Shown in pieces: positions 26,925 through 35,425 of a stretch of 64,000 nt of DNA (positions within the stretch are counted from its first letter, which is position 1; each line of letters begins with the position of its first letter). The stretch is taken from the NCBI RefSeq assembly GCF_003665095.1, contig NZ_RCHV01000002.1, positions 2,352,001 through 2,416,000 on the forward strand, written 5' to 3'. Origin of the DNA: Streptomyces sp. Z26. GTDB taxonomy: Bacteria > Actinomycetota > Actinomycetes > Streptomycetales > Streptomycetaceae. The notes below the pieces were generated by a model, which did not search any database, was not told where the DNA came from, and saw only the letters and a list, made by a program, of their open reading frames with translations. The position numbers were made by a program, and so were the translations under genes.

Positions 26925-27974
26925 TCAGAAGTGGAGGCGCTGGCCCGGCAGGATCAGGTCGGGGTCGGTGCCGACGGTGCCGCGGTTGGCCTCGTAGAGC
27001 GCGGTCCAGCCGCCCTCCACGTCCAGCTCCTCCGCGATCCGGGACAGCGAGTCGCCGCGCTCCACCCGGTAACCGCCGTCCTCGCGGCCGTCCTTGCCGC
27101 CGCGCGACGGGTGGCCCGACTCGCGGCCGTCGCGGCCCTCGCGCTCGTCGGGCTCGCCCCGGTGGCGGCCGGTGCCCTCGCCGGGCAGCCGCTCGCCCGA
27201 ACCGTCGGAGCCCTCCGGGCCGTCGGGGTGGCCCGGGTAGCCGGTCGTCGGGGAGTCGTCCGGCCGCTGCGGCTCGGAGGTGCCGGGCGACGGCAGCGTG
27301 GGCGACTCGTCGCCCGGGTCGCCCCCGCCGTCGGTGCCGCCGGGGTCGGTCGGGCTGGGCGTCGGGGTCGGCTCGGAGGGGTCGTCCGGGGCGGGCGTCG
27401 TCGGCTCGGTGTCGGGCTTCTCCGGGGCGTCGGGCGCGTCGGGCGCGTCGGGCGCGTCCGGCGTCTCCGGGGCGTCGGGCGTCTCGGGAGCCTCCGGGGA
27501 CTCCGGGGCGTCGGGGGACTCGGGGGTGTCCGGGGAGGGCGTCGGCCCGGAGGACGCGTCGTCCGACGGGTCCGGCTCGGGCTCCGGTGACTCCGTGGAG
27601 CCGTCCGTCAGACCGCCCTCCTCGGCGCAACTCGGCCACGCCATGGGCCCCTTGTCCGCGAGGATCCGCTCCGCGACGGTGATCTGCTGGCCGCGGCTCG
27701 CGAGGTCGGGGCGCTCGGCGTAGTCCGTACCGCCGTACTCCTCCCACATGCCCTGCGTCAGCTGGAGGCCGCCGTAGTAGCCGTTGTCGGCGTTGGCGCT
27801 CCAGAGGCCGCCGCTCTCGCACTCCGCGACGCGGTCCCAGGTGGCGCCGTCGGCGGCCTGCGCGCCGCCCGCTCCCAGCAGCGGGATGGCGATGCTCGCG
27901 CCGGTCACTCCCGCCGCGACGAAGAACGCCGGTGCCTGACGGGGACGTCGGTGACGGCCGTTACCGGAGCGCAT
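26925..27974 (-). CDS. rpfA: resuscitation-promoting factor (Rpf transglycosylase) with LysM
   Basis: 349-residue secreted muralytic enzyme that cuts peptidoglycan glycan strands and promotes spore germination. It has a basic signal peptide (about 1-42, ending near GAGGAQA). The Rpf catalytic domain (about 45-120) begins ATWDRVAECESGGLWS, with the conserved catalytic Glu in ECESGG and the paired Cys. A Pro/Asp/Glu-rich linker of about 170 residues includes near-tandem APDAPD/SPEAPE units. The C-terminal LysM domain (about 300-349) reads YRVERGDSLSRIAEEL. The ATG at 27974 has GAGAGG upstream; the longer open frame to 28097 lacks a signal peptide. The 148-bp leader shows no recognisable c-di-AMP riboswitch. 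Confidence 0.93.
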   Translation of the reverse strand: MRSGNGRHRRPRQAPAFFVAAGVTGASIAIPLLGAGGAQAADGATWDRVAECESGGLWSANADNGYYGGLQLTQGMWEEYGGTDYAERPDLASRGQQITVAERILADKGPMAWPSCAEEGGLTDGSTESPEPEPDPSDDASSGPTPSPDTPESPDAPESPEAPETPDAPETPDAPDAPDAPDAPEKPDTEPTTPAPDDPSEPTPTPSPTDPGGTDGGGDPGDESPTLPSPGTSEPQRPDDSPTTGYPGHPDGPEGSDGSGERLPGEGTGRHRGEPDEREGRDGRESGHPSRGGKDGREDGGYRVERGDSLSRIAEELDVEGGWTALYEANRGTVGTDPDLILPGQRLHF

Positions 27975-28122
27975 GCGGTGCCTCTCAGTCGAGCAGATCG
28001 CGAACGTACTCACGCGACCGGCTGGCGCCGGCCGGATCGGCGACGCCCGTGTGCGCGCACGCCTGGATCGGTGGTCGAACGTAGCGTCGAGTCCCACCCG
28101 TCACAAGTGAATGTCGCGTGGA

Positions 28123-29451
28123 TCACGTGAAGGTCACGGGCAAAGTGCGCAATCCCCGCATGATCAGGCCACCCCGCCATCGCAACTCCTCGGGCTCCAC
28201 GGCGAGTTGCAGATCCGGCAGCCGACGGAGCAGCGTGGCCAGCGCGATCCGCCCCTCGAGTCGGGCCAACGGGGCGCCCAGACAGTAGTGGATGCCGTGC
28301 CCGTAACCGAGGTGCTGGTTGTCGCGCCGCTCCAGGTCCAGCACGTCCGGCCGGGCGAACTTGGCCGGATCGCGGTCCGCCGACGCCAGCACCACCAGTA
28401 CGGGCTCCCCCGCCGCGATCCGCCGCCCGCCCAACTCCAGCGGCTCCGTGGCGAACCGCCAGGTGGCCAGCTCCACCGGCCCGTCGTAGCGCAGCAGTTC
28501 CTCCACCGCGGCGGCGACGAAGGCGGCGTCGCCACGGTCGACGGCGTCGTGCAGGAGGGCGCGTTGCGCGGGGTGGCGCAGCAGCGCGTACGTGCCGTTG
28601 CCGATGAGGTTGACGGTCGTCTCGAAACCGGCGAAGAGGAGGATGAACGCCATCGCGGCCGCCTCGTTCTCCGTCAGGTGCTCGCCGTGGTCCGAGGCGC
28701 GGATCAGGTCGGAGATCAGGTCGTCGCCGGGGTCGAGGCGTTTGCGGTGGATGAGTTCGGCGAGGTAGCCGCGCATCTTCTTCACCGCGCGGCCCACCCC
28801 GCCGCGCGGGCCGCCGCCGTGCCGGATCATCATCCCGGCCCAGTCGCGGAAGTCGTCCTGGTCCTCGGCCGGGACGCCGAGCATGTCGCAGATCGCGTGG
28901 ATGGGGAGCGGGAACGCGAACTCGTGGATGAGGTCCGCCTCGTGCCGTACGGGTACGGGCCCGCCGGGCGGTACGGGCTCGCCCTCGGCCCGTGCGGTGT
29001 CGCGGCGCGCGACGATCCCGTCGACCAGCCGGTCGGCCAACTCCCGTACGCGCGGCTCGAACTCCGCCACCCGGCGCGGCGTGAACGCCTTCGCCACCAG
29101 GCGGCGCAGCCGCGTGTGGTCCGGCGGGTCGATGTTGAGCAGGTGCGTCATCAGGTTCGCGCCGCGCTCGCCCGGGATGCCGACCCGGCCCCGGCCGTGC
29201 GCGGCGCGTTCGCTGTGGCGCCCCGGGTCCTTGCTCAGCCGCGGCTCGGCGAGCGCCTGCCGGGCGTCGGCGTAGCGGGTGACGAGCCACGCCTCGACAC
29301 CGCTGGGCAGTTGGGTCCGGTGCACGGGCGCGTGCTCGCGCAGCCAGGCGTACACCGGGTACGGGTCGGCCGCGGACTCCCAGCCGAACAGGTCGGGCAT
29401 CGGCGGCGGTTGCCCCGTGGCGGGAGCGGGGGCGGGGGTGTCGTCGTGCAC
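28123..29451 (-). CDS. cytochrome P450 monooxygenase
   Basis: 442-residue soluble bacterial P450. The I-helix oxygen-binding motif is LLFAGFETTVN, the K-helix ExxR is in EELLRYDG, and the heme-binding loop GYGHGIHYCLGAPLAR carries the proximal Cys. SKDPGRHSERA and NIDPPDHTRLRRLVAKAF are typical of the CYP105/107-like group. No ferredoxin is encoded beside it. The GTG at 29451 (GGGGA upstream) gives a family-length protein. The frame runs on for thousands of bases upstream purely as a GC-rich shadow. The substrate is unknown; the adjacent co-directional membrane gene is 62 bp away. Confidence 0.93.
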   Translation of the reverse strand: MHDDTPAPAPATGQPPPMPDLFGWESAADPYPVYAWLREHAPVHRTQLPSGVEAWLVTRYADARQALAEPRLSKDPGRHSERAAHGRGRVGIPGERGANLMTHLLNIDPPDHTRLRRLVAKAFTPRRVAEFEPRVRELADRLVDGIVARRDTARAEGEPVPPGGPVPVRHEADLIHEFAFPLPIHAICDMLGVPAEDQDDFRDWAGMMIRHGGGPRGGVGRAVKKMRGYLAELIHRKRLDPGDDLISDLIRASDHGEHLTENEAAAMAFILLFAGFETTVNLIGNGTYALLRHPAQRALLHDAVDRGDAAFVAAAVEELLRYDGPVELATWRFATEPLELGGRRIAAGEPVLVVLASADRDPAKFARPDVLDLERRDNQHLGYGHGIHYCLGAPLARLEGRIALATLLRRLPDLQLAVEPEELRWRGGLIMRGLRTLPVTFT

Positions 29452-29513
29452 GTCCCCGACCGTACCGGCGCGCGCCCCTGCCCGTACGGGCGCGGGCGGC
29501 GTACGGACATCGC

Positions 29514-30317
29514 CTAGGCCGCCGACGCGCCGCCCGTACCGGCGCCGTCCAGCCGGTCGAGCCAGCCGGTGACGAGGAGGTACTGGCCCAGCACGTAGCC
29601 CGTCATGATCAGCACCTCCTGGGAGGGCAGCTCGTACCCCGCCGCCTGGAGCCCGATCAGCAGGTCGGAGGCGAGGAACGCGCCCGCGCCCGCCGCCACC
29701 CGGCCGCCCACGGCGAACGCGGCGGCGCCCATGGCGGCGAGCGCCAGGCTGTAACCGGCGACGGGCAGCCGCAGTGGCGGGTCCAGGGTCGGGCCCAGCG
29801 CGGCGTTGGCGGCGGCCCAGGCGGTGAGGCAGCCGAGCGCGCCCCAGGCGCCCGTACGGGCACGGGCGGCGCCGCCGTACGGGCGCGACCCGGACCCGGC
29901 GGAGGGTACGGGTCCGGTGCGCGGCAGTCCGGCGAGGCCCGCCGTGTAGCAGACCTGGGTGCCGAGGAAGGCGGCCATGCCGAGCAGGAACGCGGGCTCG
30001 TGGTCGTCGAGGAGCAGCGCCGTGTCCCCCGCCGCCGCGAACGCCAGCCCGGCCGTCAGCCGCTTCGGCACCGGCGCGCTCGCGTCGGCGCGGCGCCGCA
30101 GCACGTGCGCCGCGAGCGCGGGCATCAGCAGCGGCTTGGCCGCGCGCCCGGCCCCGCGCGGGGCGCGCGCCGTGGCGAGCACGTCGACGGCGGCGAGCGC
30201 GCCGTACGCCGCGAGCGCCCCGCGCCCGTGCCCGTCGGGGCGGGTGAGCCGGGACGCCGCGGTCCTCAGCAGGGAGCGCGCGCCGCGCCCGGTGATCGTC
30301 GCCATGCCGGGCAGCAT
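29514..30317 (-). CDS. YhhN/TMEM86-type membrane protein (lysoplasmalogenase-like)
   Basis: 267-residue polytopic protein with about eight hydrophobic segments. The pattern FAAAGDTALLLDDHEPAFLLGMAAFLGTQVCY, then YSLALAAMGAAA and GAFLASDLLIGL, matches the YhhN family. Its animal members hydrolyse the vinyl-ether bond of lysoplasmalogens; the conserved acidic residues (Asp in AAAGDTALL, Asp in ASDLLI) are present. Bacterial members are mostly untested. The start is uncertain: ATG 30317, ATG 30305 and a TTG at 30341 are all in frame, and none has a good ribosome site. It could be co-transcribed with the downstream P450. Confidence 0.75.
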   Translation of the reverse strand: MLPGMATITGRGARSLLRTAASRLTRPDGHGRGALAAYGALAAVDVLATARAPRGAGRAAKPLLMPALAAHVLRRRADASAPVPKRLTAGLAFAAAGDTALLLDDHEPAFLLGMAAFLGTQVCYTAGLAGLPRTGPVPSAGSGSRPYGGAARARTGAWGALGCLTAWAAANAALGPTLDPPLRLPVAGYSLALAAMGAAAFAVGGRVAAGAGAFLASDLLIGLQAAGYELPSQEVLIMTGYVLGQYLLVTGWLDRLDGAGTGGASAA

Positions 30318-30401
30318 GGCCAGCGGCGCGGCCCGGGTCAAGGGGCCCGTGGGCGGGACGCGGCGGTGGGGCCGTACGGTGCCGCGGCGGGGCCGTACGG
30401 C

Positions 30402-32879
30402 TCAGCCGAGGACGTCGCCCAGCTCCCGCAGGTTCTCTGCCGTCGTCCGCCACAGTGCGCGCTGGCGCCCGTGCACGTCGGCGACGGCGGCGTCGTGGTC
30501 GTCCAGGAAGGCGGTGGCGCGTTCGGTGAGGACCGCGCCCAACTCCCGGTCGTGCACGGACACTCCCCACTCGGGGCGGCCTACGTCCTCGAGGAAGTAG
30601 GCCAGTTTGGGGTGCGAGACGAGGCTGATCGACGGGGTGCCCGAACCGAACGCGATCATCGTGGCGTGCCCGCGCATCCCGATGACCAGGCGGGTACGGG
30701 CGTAGTGGTCGCGGATGGCGTCGTTGCCGAAGTCGTGGAGCGGGTCGACCGGGAGGGTCAGCCCGTGCTCGCGCCGCAGGTCGTGCACGAAGCGCTCGTC
30801 GGCGGGCAGGTGCGCGGCGTAGCGCACCTCCACCCGGCCGCGCAGCGCGCGGACGGCGGCGGCCATCTGGGCCAGGAAGTGCCCGTAGTCGTGGCCGAAG
30901 CGGAGGCCCGCCCGGTCGTACGCGCAGTTCACCAGGGCCGTCTCGGCCCGCTCGGCGGGGTCGGTCCAGCCGGGCACCAGATGGCGGGTGACGGTGGTCG
31001 GGCAGGGCTGCCAGCGCACGCGGTCGCGCAACGAGGCGGGCAGCAGGTCCCGTACGCGCTCCACCGAGCCGTGGTTGCGCAACCCGAAGAACGCAGACCG
31101 CTCGACCAGCGTGCGCAGGCTCTCGACGAAGCGGCCGCGGCCGTACTCCTGGCCGTCGAAGGCGTTGTAGCCGACGGCGAAGACGGCGAGCGGGACGGTG
31201 ACGCGGCGGACGGCGTCGTCGGGGGCGTTCCACTGCCAGGCGCTGTTGCCGTTGGGCCAGGTGTCCGGGAGGAAGAGGCCGCCGCCGCCGACGACCAGGG
31301 CACGGCGGGCGTTCACCTGCTCCAGGGCGCGTTCGTCGAAGAGGCGGTGGACGGGGACGGACAGCCAGCGGTCGGGGCCGGTGTCGCTGTCGAGGCACAT
31401 GCGGACGGCCTCGGGGAGCACCTTGTCGCCCGCGTTCTCCTTGCCGGTGGAGAAGAGGGCGACGTGCGCGAACTGCTCGGCGGGCGGCACCTGTCGGCGT
31501 TCCCGCGTCGGTACGGGGGCGGGTACCGGTACGGGCGCGGGCCGGTCGGACGCCCCGTCGCCGGGCGTGCCGCGGGGCGCGGGCGGCGGGCCGTACAGGG
31601 TGCGGCAGCCACGGTCCGTCGGGTCGGAGTCGAGGCCCTCGCGGGCGTACCCGCGCGCCGCCTCGTCGTCCCCGCGCAGCCAGGCCATCCGCGCCAACCG
31701 CGCGAACGCGCGCGGCGCGAGGTGCGGTGCCGCCGTCGCCAGCAGCAGGTGCGCCTCGGCCTCGTCGTAGCGGGACACGGCCATCAGCGCGGTGCCCGCC
31801 GTCTCGTGGAAGCGCGGCTGGTCGGGCTGTGCGCGTTCCAGCACGGGGGCGAGCACCTCGACGGCCTGCTCGTAGCGGCCCCGTTCCAGGTGGACGGCGG
31901 CGAGTTCGCGGGCCATGTTCACCGACGGCGGGGAGCCGGTGGCGAGCAGCGGGGCGGCGCAGTGCGCGAACAGGTCCGGGTGGCGGGGGCCGGGGAGGGC
32001 ACAGAAGGCGCGGCGGAACGCGTCGTCGGCCATGTCGTAACGGCGCCAGGCGCGTTCGGCCGGGCCGTGGCCGGGGAGACCGCCGTCCCAGGGGCGGTGC
32101 GCCCCCTCGCCGAAGTCGAGGACCACGACGTGGTCGGGCACGGGGGCGTCGTCGTAGAGGCGGGCGGCCAGGAAGTCGTAGCGGGCGTCGAGGTGGACCA
32201 GGGGGCCGGGGCGGGCGGGGACCTCTCCGCGGACGCGGGGCCCGCCGGGTGTCCGCGCGGCGGCGGACGCCTCCCCCGTGGCGGGGGGCGGGTCGGCGGC
32301 GTCGCGCTGGAGGACGTACAGGCCGTCGTCGCGTACGGCGCGGGCGCGCGTGCCGTCGTCGCCCTCGGCGAGCGCGTACGGCTGGGGCACGGCGGCGATG
32401 CCGTGGCGCAGGCGCAGCAGGTCGCTGAGGTCGCCGAGGACGACCATGCCGGTGGTGAACGCGACCACCGTGTCGTACCCGGCGCCGCCGACGGGCCCGC
32501 CGTCCGTGCCGGTGGCCGTACCGCCCGTGCCGCCGCCCGTGCCGTCGGCCGCCGCTCCGGGCCAGGGCGGGGTGAGCAGTTCGCGGCGGGAGGCGGCGCG
32601 GCGCGGTACGACGCGGGGGTGCAGGCGGCGGGCGGCGTCGAGGGCGCGCTCCGGGAGCCCGTCGTGCAGCACGAGGAAGTCCTCGCACAGCCCCGGGTTG
32701 GTGAGCGCGAGGCTGCGCAGCAGCGCGAGCAGGCCCGGCACCCGGTCCTCGTGCGCGACGTGGCAGGCGAAGGCGATCCGGCGCTTGCCGGTGCCGCCCC
32801 GGACGCGCGTGGTGGCGGCGTCGGTGACCTCGGTGGCCCCGGCGGCCGAGGCGGCCCCGGTGGCGTCGGTGGCCGTCAT
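30402..32879 (-). CDS. fusion of degenerate GT8-like domain, TPR-like repeats and polysaccharide pyruvyl transferase
   Basis: 825 residues. Part 1 (about 33-280) begins RRIAFACHVAHEDRVPGLL and looks like a GT8 glycosyltransferase. At the DxD metal site it reads VVAFTTGMVVLGDLSDL, so both aspartates are replaced (residues 142-144), although the flanking VLGDLSDL remains. Part 2 (about 325-415) has three helical TPR-like units (RGRYEQAVEVLAPVLERA, SRYDEAEAHLLLATAA). A Pro-rich linker (430-462) follows. Part 3 (about 470-790) resembles polysaccharide pyruvyl transferase: LFSTGKENAGDKV, VVGGGGLFLPDTW, then IGMRGHATMIAFGSGTP. It should add pyruvate ketals to a glycan. There is no signal peptide. 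The ATG overlaps the stop of the sialyltransferase-like gene (ATGA), so both are made together. Confidence 0.78.
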   Translation of the reverse strand: MTATDATGAASAAGATEVTDAATTRVRGGTGKRRIAFACHVAHEDRVPGLLALLRSLALTNPGLCEDFLVLHDGLPERALDAARRLHPRVVPRRAASRRELLTPPWPGAAADGTGGGTGGTATGTDGGPVGGAGYDTVVAFTTGMVVLGDLSDLLRLRHGIAAVPQPYALAEGDDGTRARAVRDDGLYVLQRDAADPPPATGEASAAARTPGGPRVRGEVPARPGPLVHLDARYDFLAARLYDDAPVPDHVVVLDFGEGAHRPWDGGLPGHGPAERAWRRYDMADDAFRRAFCALPGPRHPDLFAHCAAPLLATGSPPSVNMARELAAVHLERGRYEQAVEVLAPVLERAQPDQPRFHETAGTALMAVSRYDEAEAHLLLATAAPHLAPRAFARLARMAWLRGDDEAARGYAREGLDSDPTDRGCRTLYGPPPAPRGTPGDGASDRPAPVPVPAPVPTRERRQVPPAEQFAHVALFSTGKENAGDKVLPEAVRMCLDSDTGPDRWLSVPVHRLFDERALEQVNARRALVVGGGGLFLPDTWPNGNSAWQWNAPDDAVRRVTVPLAVFAVGYNAFDGQEYGRGRFVESLRTLVERSAFFGLRNHGSVERVRDLLPASLRDRVRWQPCPTTVTRHLVPGWTDPAERAETALVNCAYDRAGLRFGHDYGHFLAQMAAAVRALRGRVEVRYAAHLPADERFVHDLRREHGLTLPVDPLHDFGNDAIRDHYARTRLVIGMRGHATMIAFGSGTPSISLVSHPKLAYFLEDVGRPEWGVSVHDRELGAVLTERATAFLDDHDAAVADVHGRQRALWRTTAENLRELGDVLG

Positions 32880-34168
32880 CGCAGCGACATCCGTATCTCC
32901 CCGCTGCCCTTCGCGTGTGCCGCGACCCATTCCCGCTCCTCCTCGCGCAGCTGCCCCGGCAGCTCGTAGCCGAACAGGTCGACGGCGCGGCTCACGTCCA
33001 GGAAGTCCAGCAGCCGCAGCACGGTGAACGCCGTGGACGGCCGCGCGCACCAGCCGTCCTCCCCGAGCAGCGCCGGGTCGGCCAGCGGCCTGCGCAGCGC
33101 CACGTCGCCCGCGAACCGCTGCGCGCCGGGCACCAGTTCGCGTACGGCCCGCTGCCAGTCGTCGCCCGACTCCGCGAAGACGATCCGCGCCTCCACCGGG
33201 TCGTGCCAGCGCGCGTGCCGCAGCCGTTCGCGCGGCGCCGCCGGGTCGGGCGTGACGGCGTGCAGGTCGGTACGGGTGCCGCCGCCGGGCGTCCCCGCGC
33301 GGTATCCGTCGCACCGGACCACCAGGTCGTAACCGTCGATCTCCGCGCCCCGTTCCGCCGGACCCTCCGCCGACGCGGCGGAGTCGGCGACCAGGCACAC
33401 GCGGCGGCCCGCGACGAGACCGCGCAGCTCCCCGATGCCGAGCGGCGCGCAGTCGCCCAGCAACGGGTCGGTGACGCGGGGCTGTTCGAGCAGGCGGCAG
33501 TACGTGGCGTAGAGCGCCGCCAGCCGCCGTACGTCCCCGTCGCCCGCGCCGCGCTCCCGCATCCGGGCGGCCACGTGGGCGGTGAACGCGCGGCGCGTGT
33601 CCGCGTCGGGCAGCTCGTCGCGTACGGCCGCGGTGAAGGCGCGGGCGTGCGGGCAGCCGTCGGGGCCGTCGCCGGAGGACGCGGACGCGGTGTCCGGGCA
33701 TAGGGCGGCGGCGCGTGCCAGGCAGTCGCGCTTCTCCTTCAACGTGGCGAGGTGCAGGGCGACTTCGTACGCCGCCGGGCCGCCCTCCGACAGGTCGAGG
33801 TAGCGCCCGTACGCCTCGGCCGCCTCCGCCGGGCGCCCCAGCGCCTCCAGCGCGCGGGCGCGCAACCGCCACGCGCCCTTGGACCTGCGGCGGGACTCCA
33901 CCGCGGCGTCGGCCAGTTCGAGGGCGAGCGCCGCCTCCCGGGCGTGGCTCGCGCCGGGCCCGCCCGCGCCCGCCGGTACGGCGTCCAGCGCGGCGCCGCC
34001 CGCGTGCAGCAGGGAGTCGAAGTCGCGGGCGCCGAGCAGCGCGCCGAGGGACGCGGCGAGCCGCAGCCGACCCGCGTCGGGGGTGCCGTCGAGCGCCGCC
34101 AGATAGGCCACGCCGGTGTCCGCACACGCGGTCACGGGGTCGCGTGTCCGCGTCCACAACTTACCCAT
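32876..34168 (-). CDS. TPR-like / GT29-like (sialyltransferase-like) protein
   Basis: 430 residues. The N-terminal half (about 20-240) is helical and TPR-like (RLRARALEALGRPAEAAEAYGRYLDL cut into two units). The C-terminal half carries what look like sialylmotifs of family GT29. The L-like motif (256-286) runs VCLVADS, then EIDGYDLVVRCD. The S-like motif (374-401) runs WCARPSTAF, then VDLFGY. TDLHAVTP lies between them. GT29 enzymes transfer sialic or related acids from CMP donors; none of the biosynthetic genes is nearby, so donor and acceptor are open. GGAG precedes the ATG at 34168. Overlap with the pyruvyl-transferase gene implies one pathway acting on the same glycan. Confidence 0.65.
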   Translation of the reverse strand: MGKLWTRTRDPVTACADTGVAYLAALDGTPDAGRLRLAASLGALLGARDFDSLLHAGGAALDAVPAGAGGPGASHAREAALALELADAAVESRRRSKGAWRLRARALEALGRPAEAAEAYGRYLDLSEGGPAAYEVALHLATLKEKRDCLARAAALCPDTASASSGDGPDGCPHARAFTAAVRDELPDADTRRAFTAHVAARMRERGAGDGDVRRLAALYATYCRLLEQPRVTDPLLGDCAPLGIGELRGLVAGRRVCLVADSAASAEGPAERGAEIDGYDLVVRCDGYRAGTPGGGTRTDLHAVTPDPAAPRERLRHARWHDPVEARIVFAESGDDWQRAVRELVPGAQRFAGDVALRRPLADPALLGEDGWCARPSTAFTVLRLLDFLDVSRAVDLFGYELPGQLREEEREWVAAHAKGSGEIRMSLR

Positions 34169-34328
34169 CGGTTCTCCACGCTCGGCCGAACAGAGGGCCG
34201 AACTCTGCCCGATGGCCGCGCGTCACACGTGTCCCCCCGGCGGACAGCGGGTGAACAGTGCGGGAAGCGCGCGGCACCGACCCGGCCGCCCCGCGACCGG
34301 CGGCCTGCGGCGCGCGGACCGGCGCGCC

Positions 34329-35324
34329 TCAGCCCGTACCGGTCCGCGCCGCCTCCGCCGCGCGGATCGCGTCCCGGTACGTACGGGCCGCCGCGCGCAG
34401 CGCCGTCTCCGGCTCCGTACCCGCCTCCTCGGCGCGTACGGCGAGCGCCAGCAGCGCGTACCCGGGCCCCTCGCCCGCCGGGAGCGGCACCTCCAGCCCG
34501 GCGGTACGGGCCCGCCCGGCGAGCTTCGCGGCGAGCGCCAACGCGGGCTGCTCCAGGGGCACTCCGTCGGTCACCGAGTCGCGCCGCTTCTCCACCGCCT
34601 TGGTGCGCAACCAGTGCGCCTTGACGTCCTCGGGCGTCTCCGCGGACGCGTCCCCGAAGACGTGCGGGTGGCGGCGGATCAGCTTCTCCACGATCGTCCC
34701 GGCCACGTCGTCCACCGAGAACGGCTCGTCGGGGTCGTCCTGCGCGATGCGCGCGTGGAAGACGACCTGGAGCAGCACGTCCCCCAACTCCTCGCGCAGC
34801 GCCTCCCGGTCCCCCGACTCGATCGCCTCGACCAGCTCGTACGCCTCCTCCAGGCCGTACTTCACCAGGTCCTCGTTCGTCCGCCGCGAGCTCCACGGGC
34901 AGTCGGCGCGAATCCGGTCCATGACCTGCACGAGGTCGAGCAGGCGGGCGCCGGGCAGGTCGTACGAGCCGGGCAGCAGCTCCAGCTCCGGCAGCTCCTC
35001 GCGGCCCGAACCGGCCAGCCGCGCCAGCCCGTCGGTGAGCCGGGGCTCGCCCTCGGCGCCCGCGACGACGACGGTGGTGCCGCCGTCCGCGAGGCAGGCG
35101 TCGACGAGGGCGCGCGCGTCCGGCGCGGCGTGCTCCACCGTGACACCGGCCTCCGCCGCGTACGGGAGGAGCGGGTGGTCGGCGTCGGCGCACACGACGC
35201 GGCGCGCGCCCCGCAGCGCCTCCCACGCGGGCCAGGACAGCAGGCCGGGGGCGACCCGGTGGCTGGTGGTCAGCAGGACGACGCGGGGCCGGTCGGCGGG
35301 GGCGGTCTCGGGTGTGTGCGGCAC
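34329..35324 (-). CDS. mazG: MazG-type nucleoside triphosphate pyrophosphohydrolase
   Basis: 331-residue house-cleaning enzyme that splits (d)NTPs to NMP and pyrophosphate. The N-terminal about 120 residues form a variable Rossmann-like part (VVLLTTSHRVAPGLLSW) seen in actinobacterial MazG. The MazG domain (about 127-240) has LLDLVQVMDRIRADCPW and metal-binding EExxE in LEEAYELVEAIE (159-163), then EELGDVLLQ with E178, E179 and D182. The motif set is complete, although CPWSSRRT departs from the common CPWDxxQT. The GTG at 35324 has no Shine-Dalgarno; TAGCGT seven bases upstream would fit a leaderless transcript. It lies downstream of the SurA-like lipoprotein gene. Confidence 0.9.
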   Translation of the reverse strand: MPHTPETAPADRPRVVLLTTSHRVAPGLLSWPAWEALRGARRVVCADADHPLLPYAAEAGVTVEHAAPDARALVDACLADGGTTVVVAGAEGEPRLTDGLARLAGSGREELPELELLPGSYDLPGARLLDLVQVMDRIRADCPWSSRRTNEDLVKYGLEEAYELVEAIESGDREALREELGDVLLQVVFHARIAQDDPDEPFSVDDVAGTIVEKLIRRHPHVFGDASAETPEDVKAHWLRTKAVEKRRDSVTDGVPLEQPALALAAKLAGRARTAGLEVPLPAGEGPGYALLALAVRAEEAGTEPETALRAAARTYRDAIRAAEAARTGTG

Positions 35325-35425
35325 CGTACGACGCTAACGCACCGCCCCCGCGCGCCCGACGGGACGTACCCCGGGGGCGCGAGCCGGGGCGTGCCGGGGG
35401 CGCGGCCGGGCGCCCGCCGGGTCGC

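Noticed and set aside
26782..27822. Arg/Gly/Ala-rich open frames antiparallel or out of frame to rpfA and other genes
   Set aside because: Low-complexity composition without motifs, fully inside well-supported genes.
27975..28122. c-di-AMP (ydaO) riboswitch before rpfA
   Set aside because: Looked for because it is known in S. coelicolor, but the conserved core is not visible in the short leader.
28123..32688. A continuous 1521-codon open frame on the minus strand
   Set aside because: Only its C-terminal 442 codons (P450) are coding. The rest is a shadow of the membrane protein and pyruvyl-transferase genes in another frame, caused by the lack of stops in GC-rich DNA.
30402..34157. A single 1251-codon gene joining the GT29-like and pyruvyl-transferase regions
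   Set aside because: The GT29-like part is read in a different frame with its own start, ribosome site and stop. The ATGA overlap at 32876-32879 shows two genes.
28123..34168. A natural-product gene cluster (P450 plus glycosyltransferase-like genes)
   Set aside because: No polyketide, peptide or terpene synthase and no resistance or transport gene is present; flanks are core housekeeping genes.
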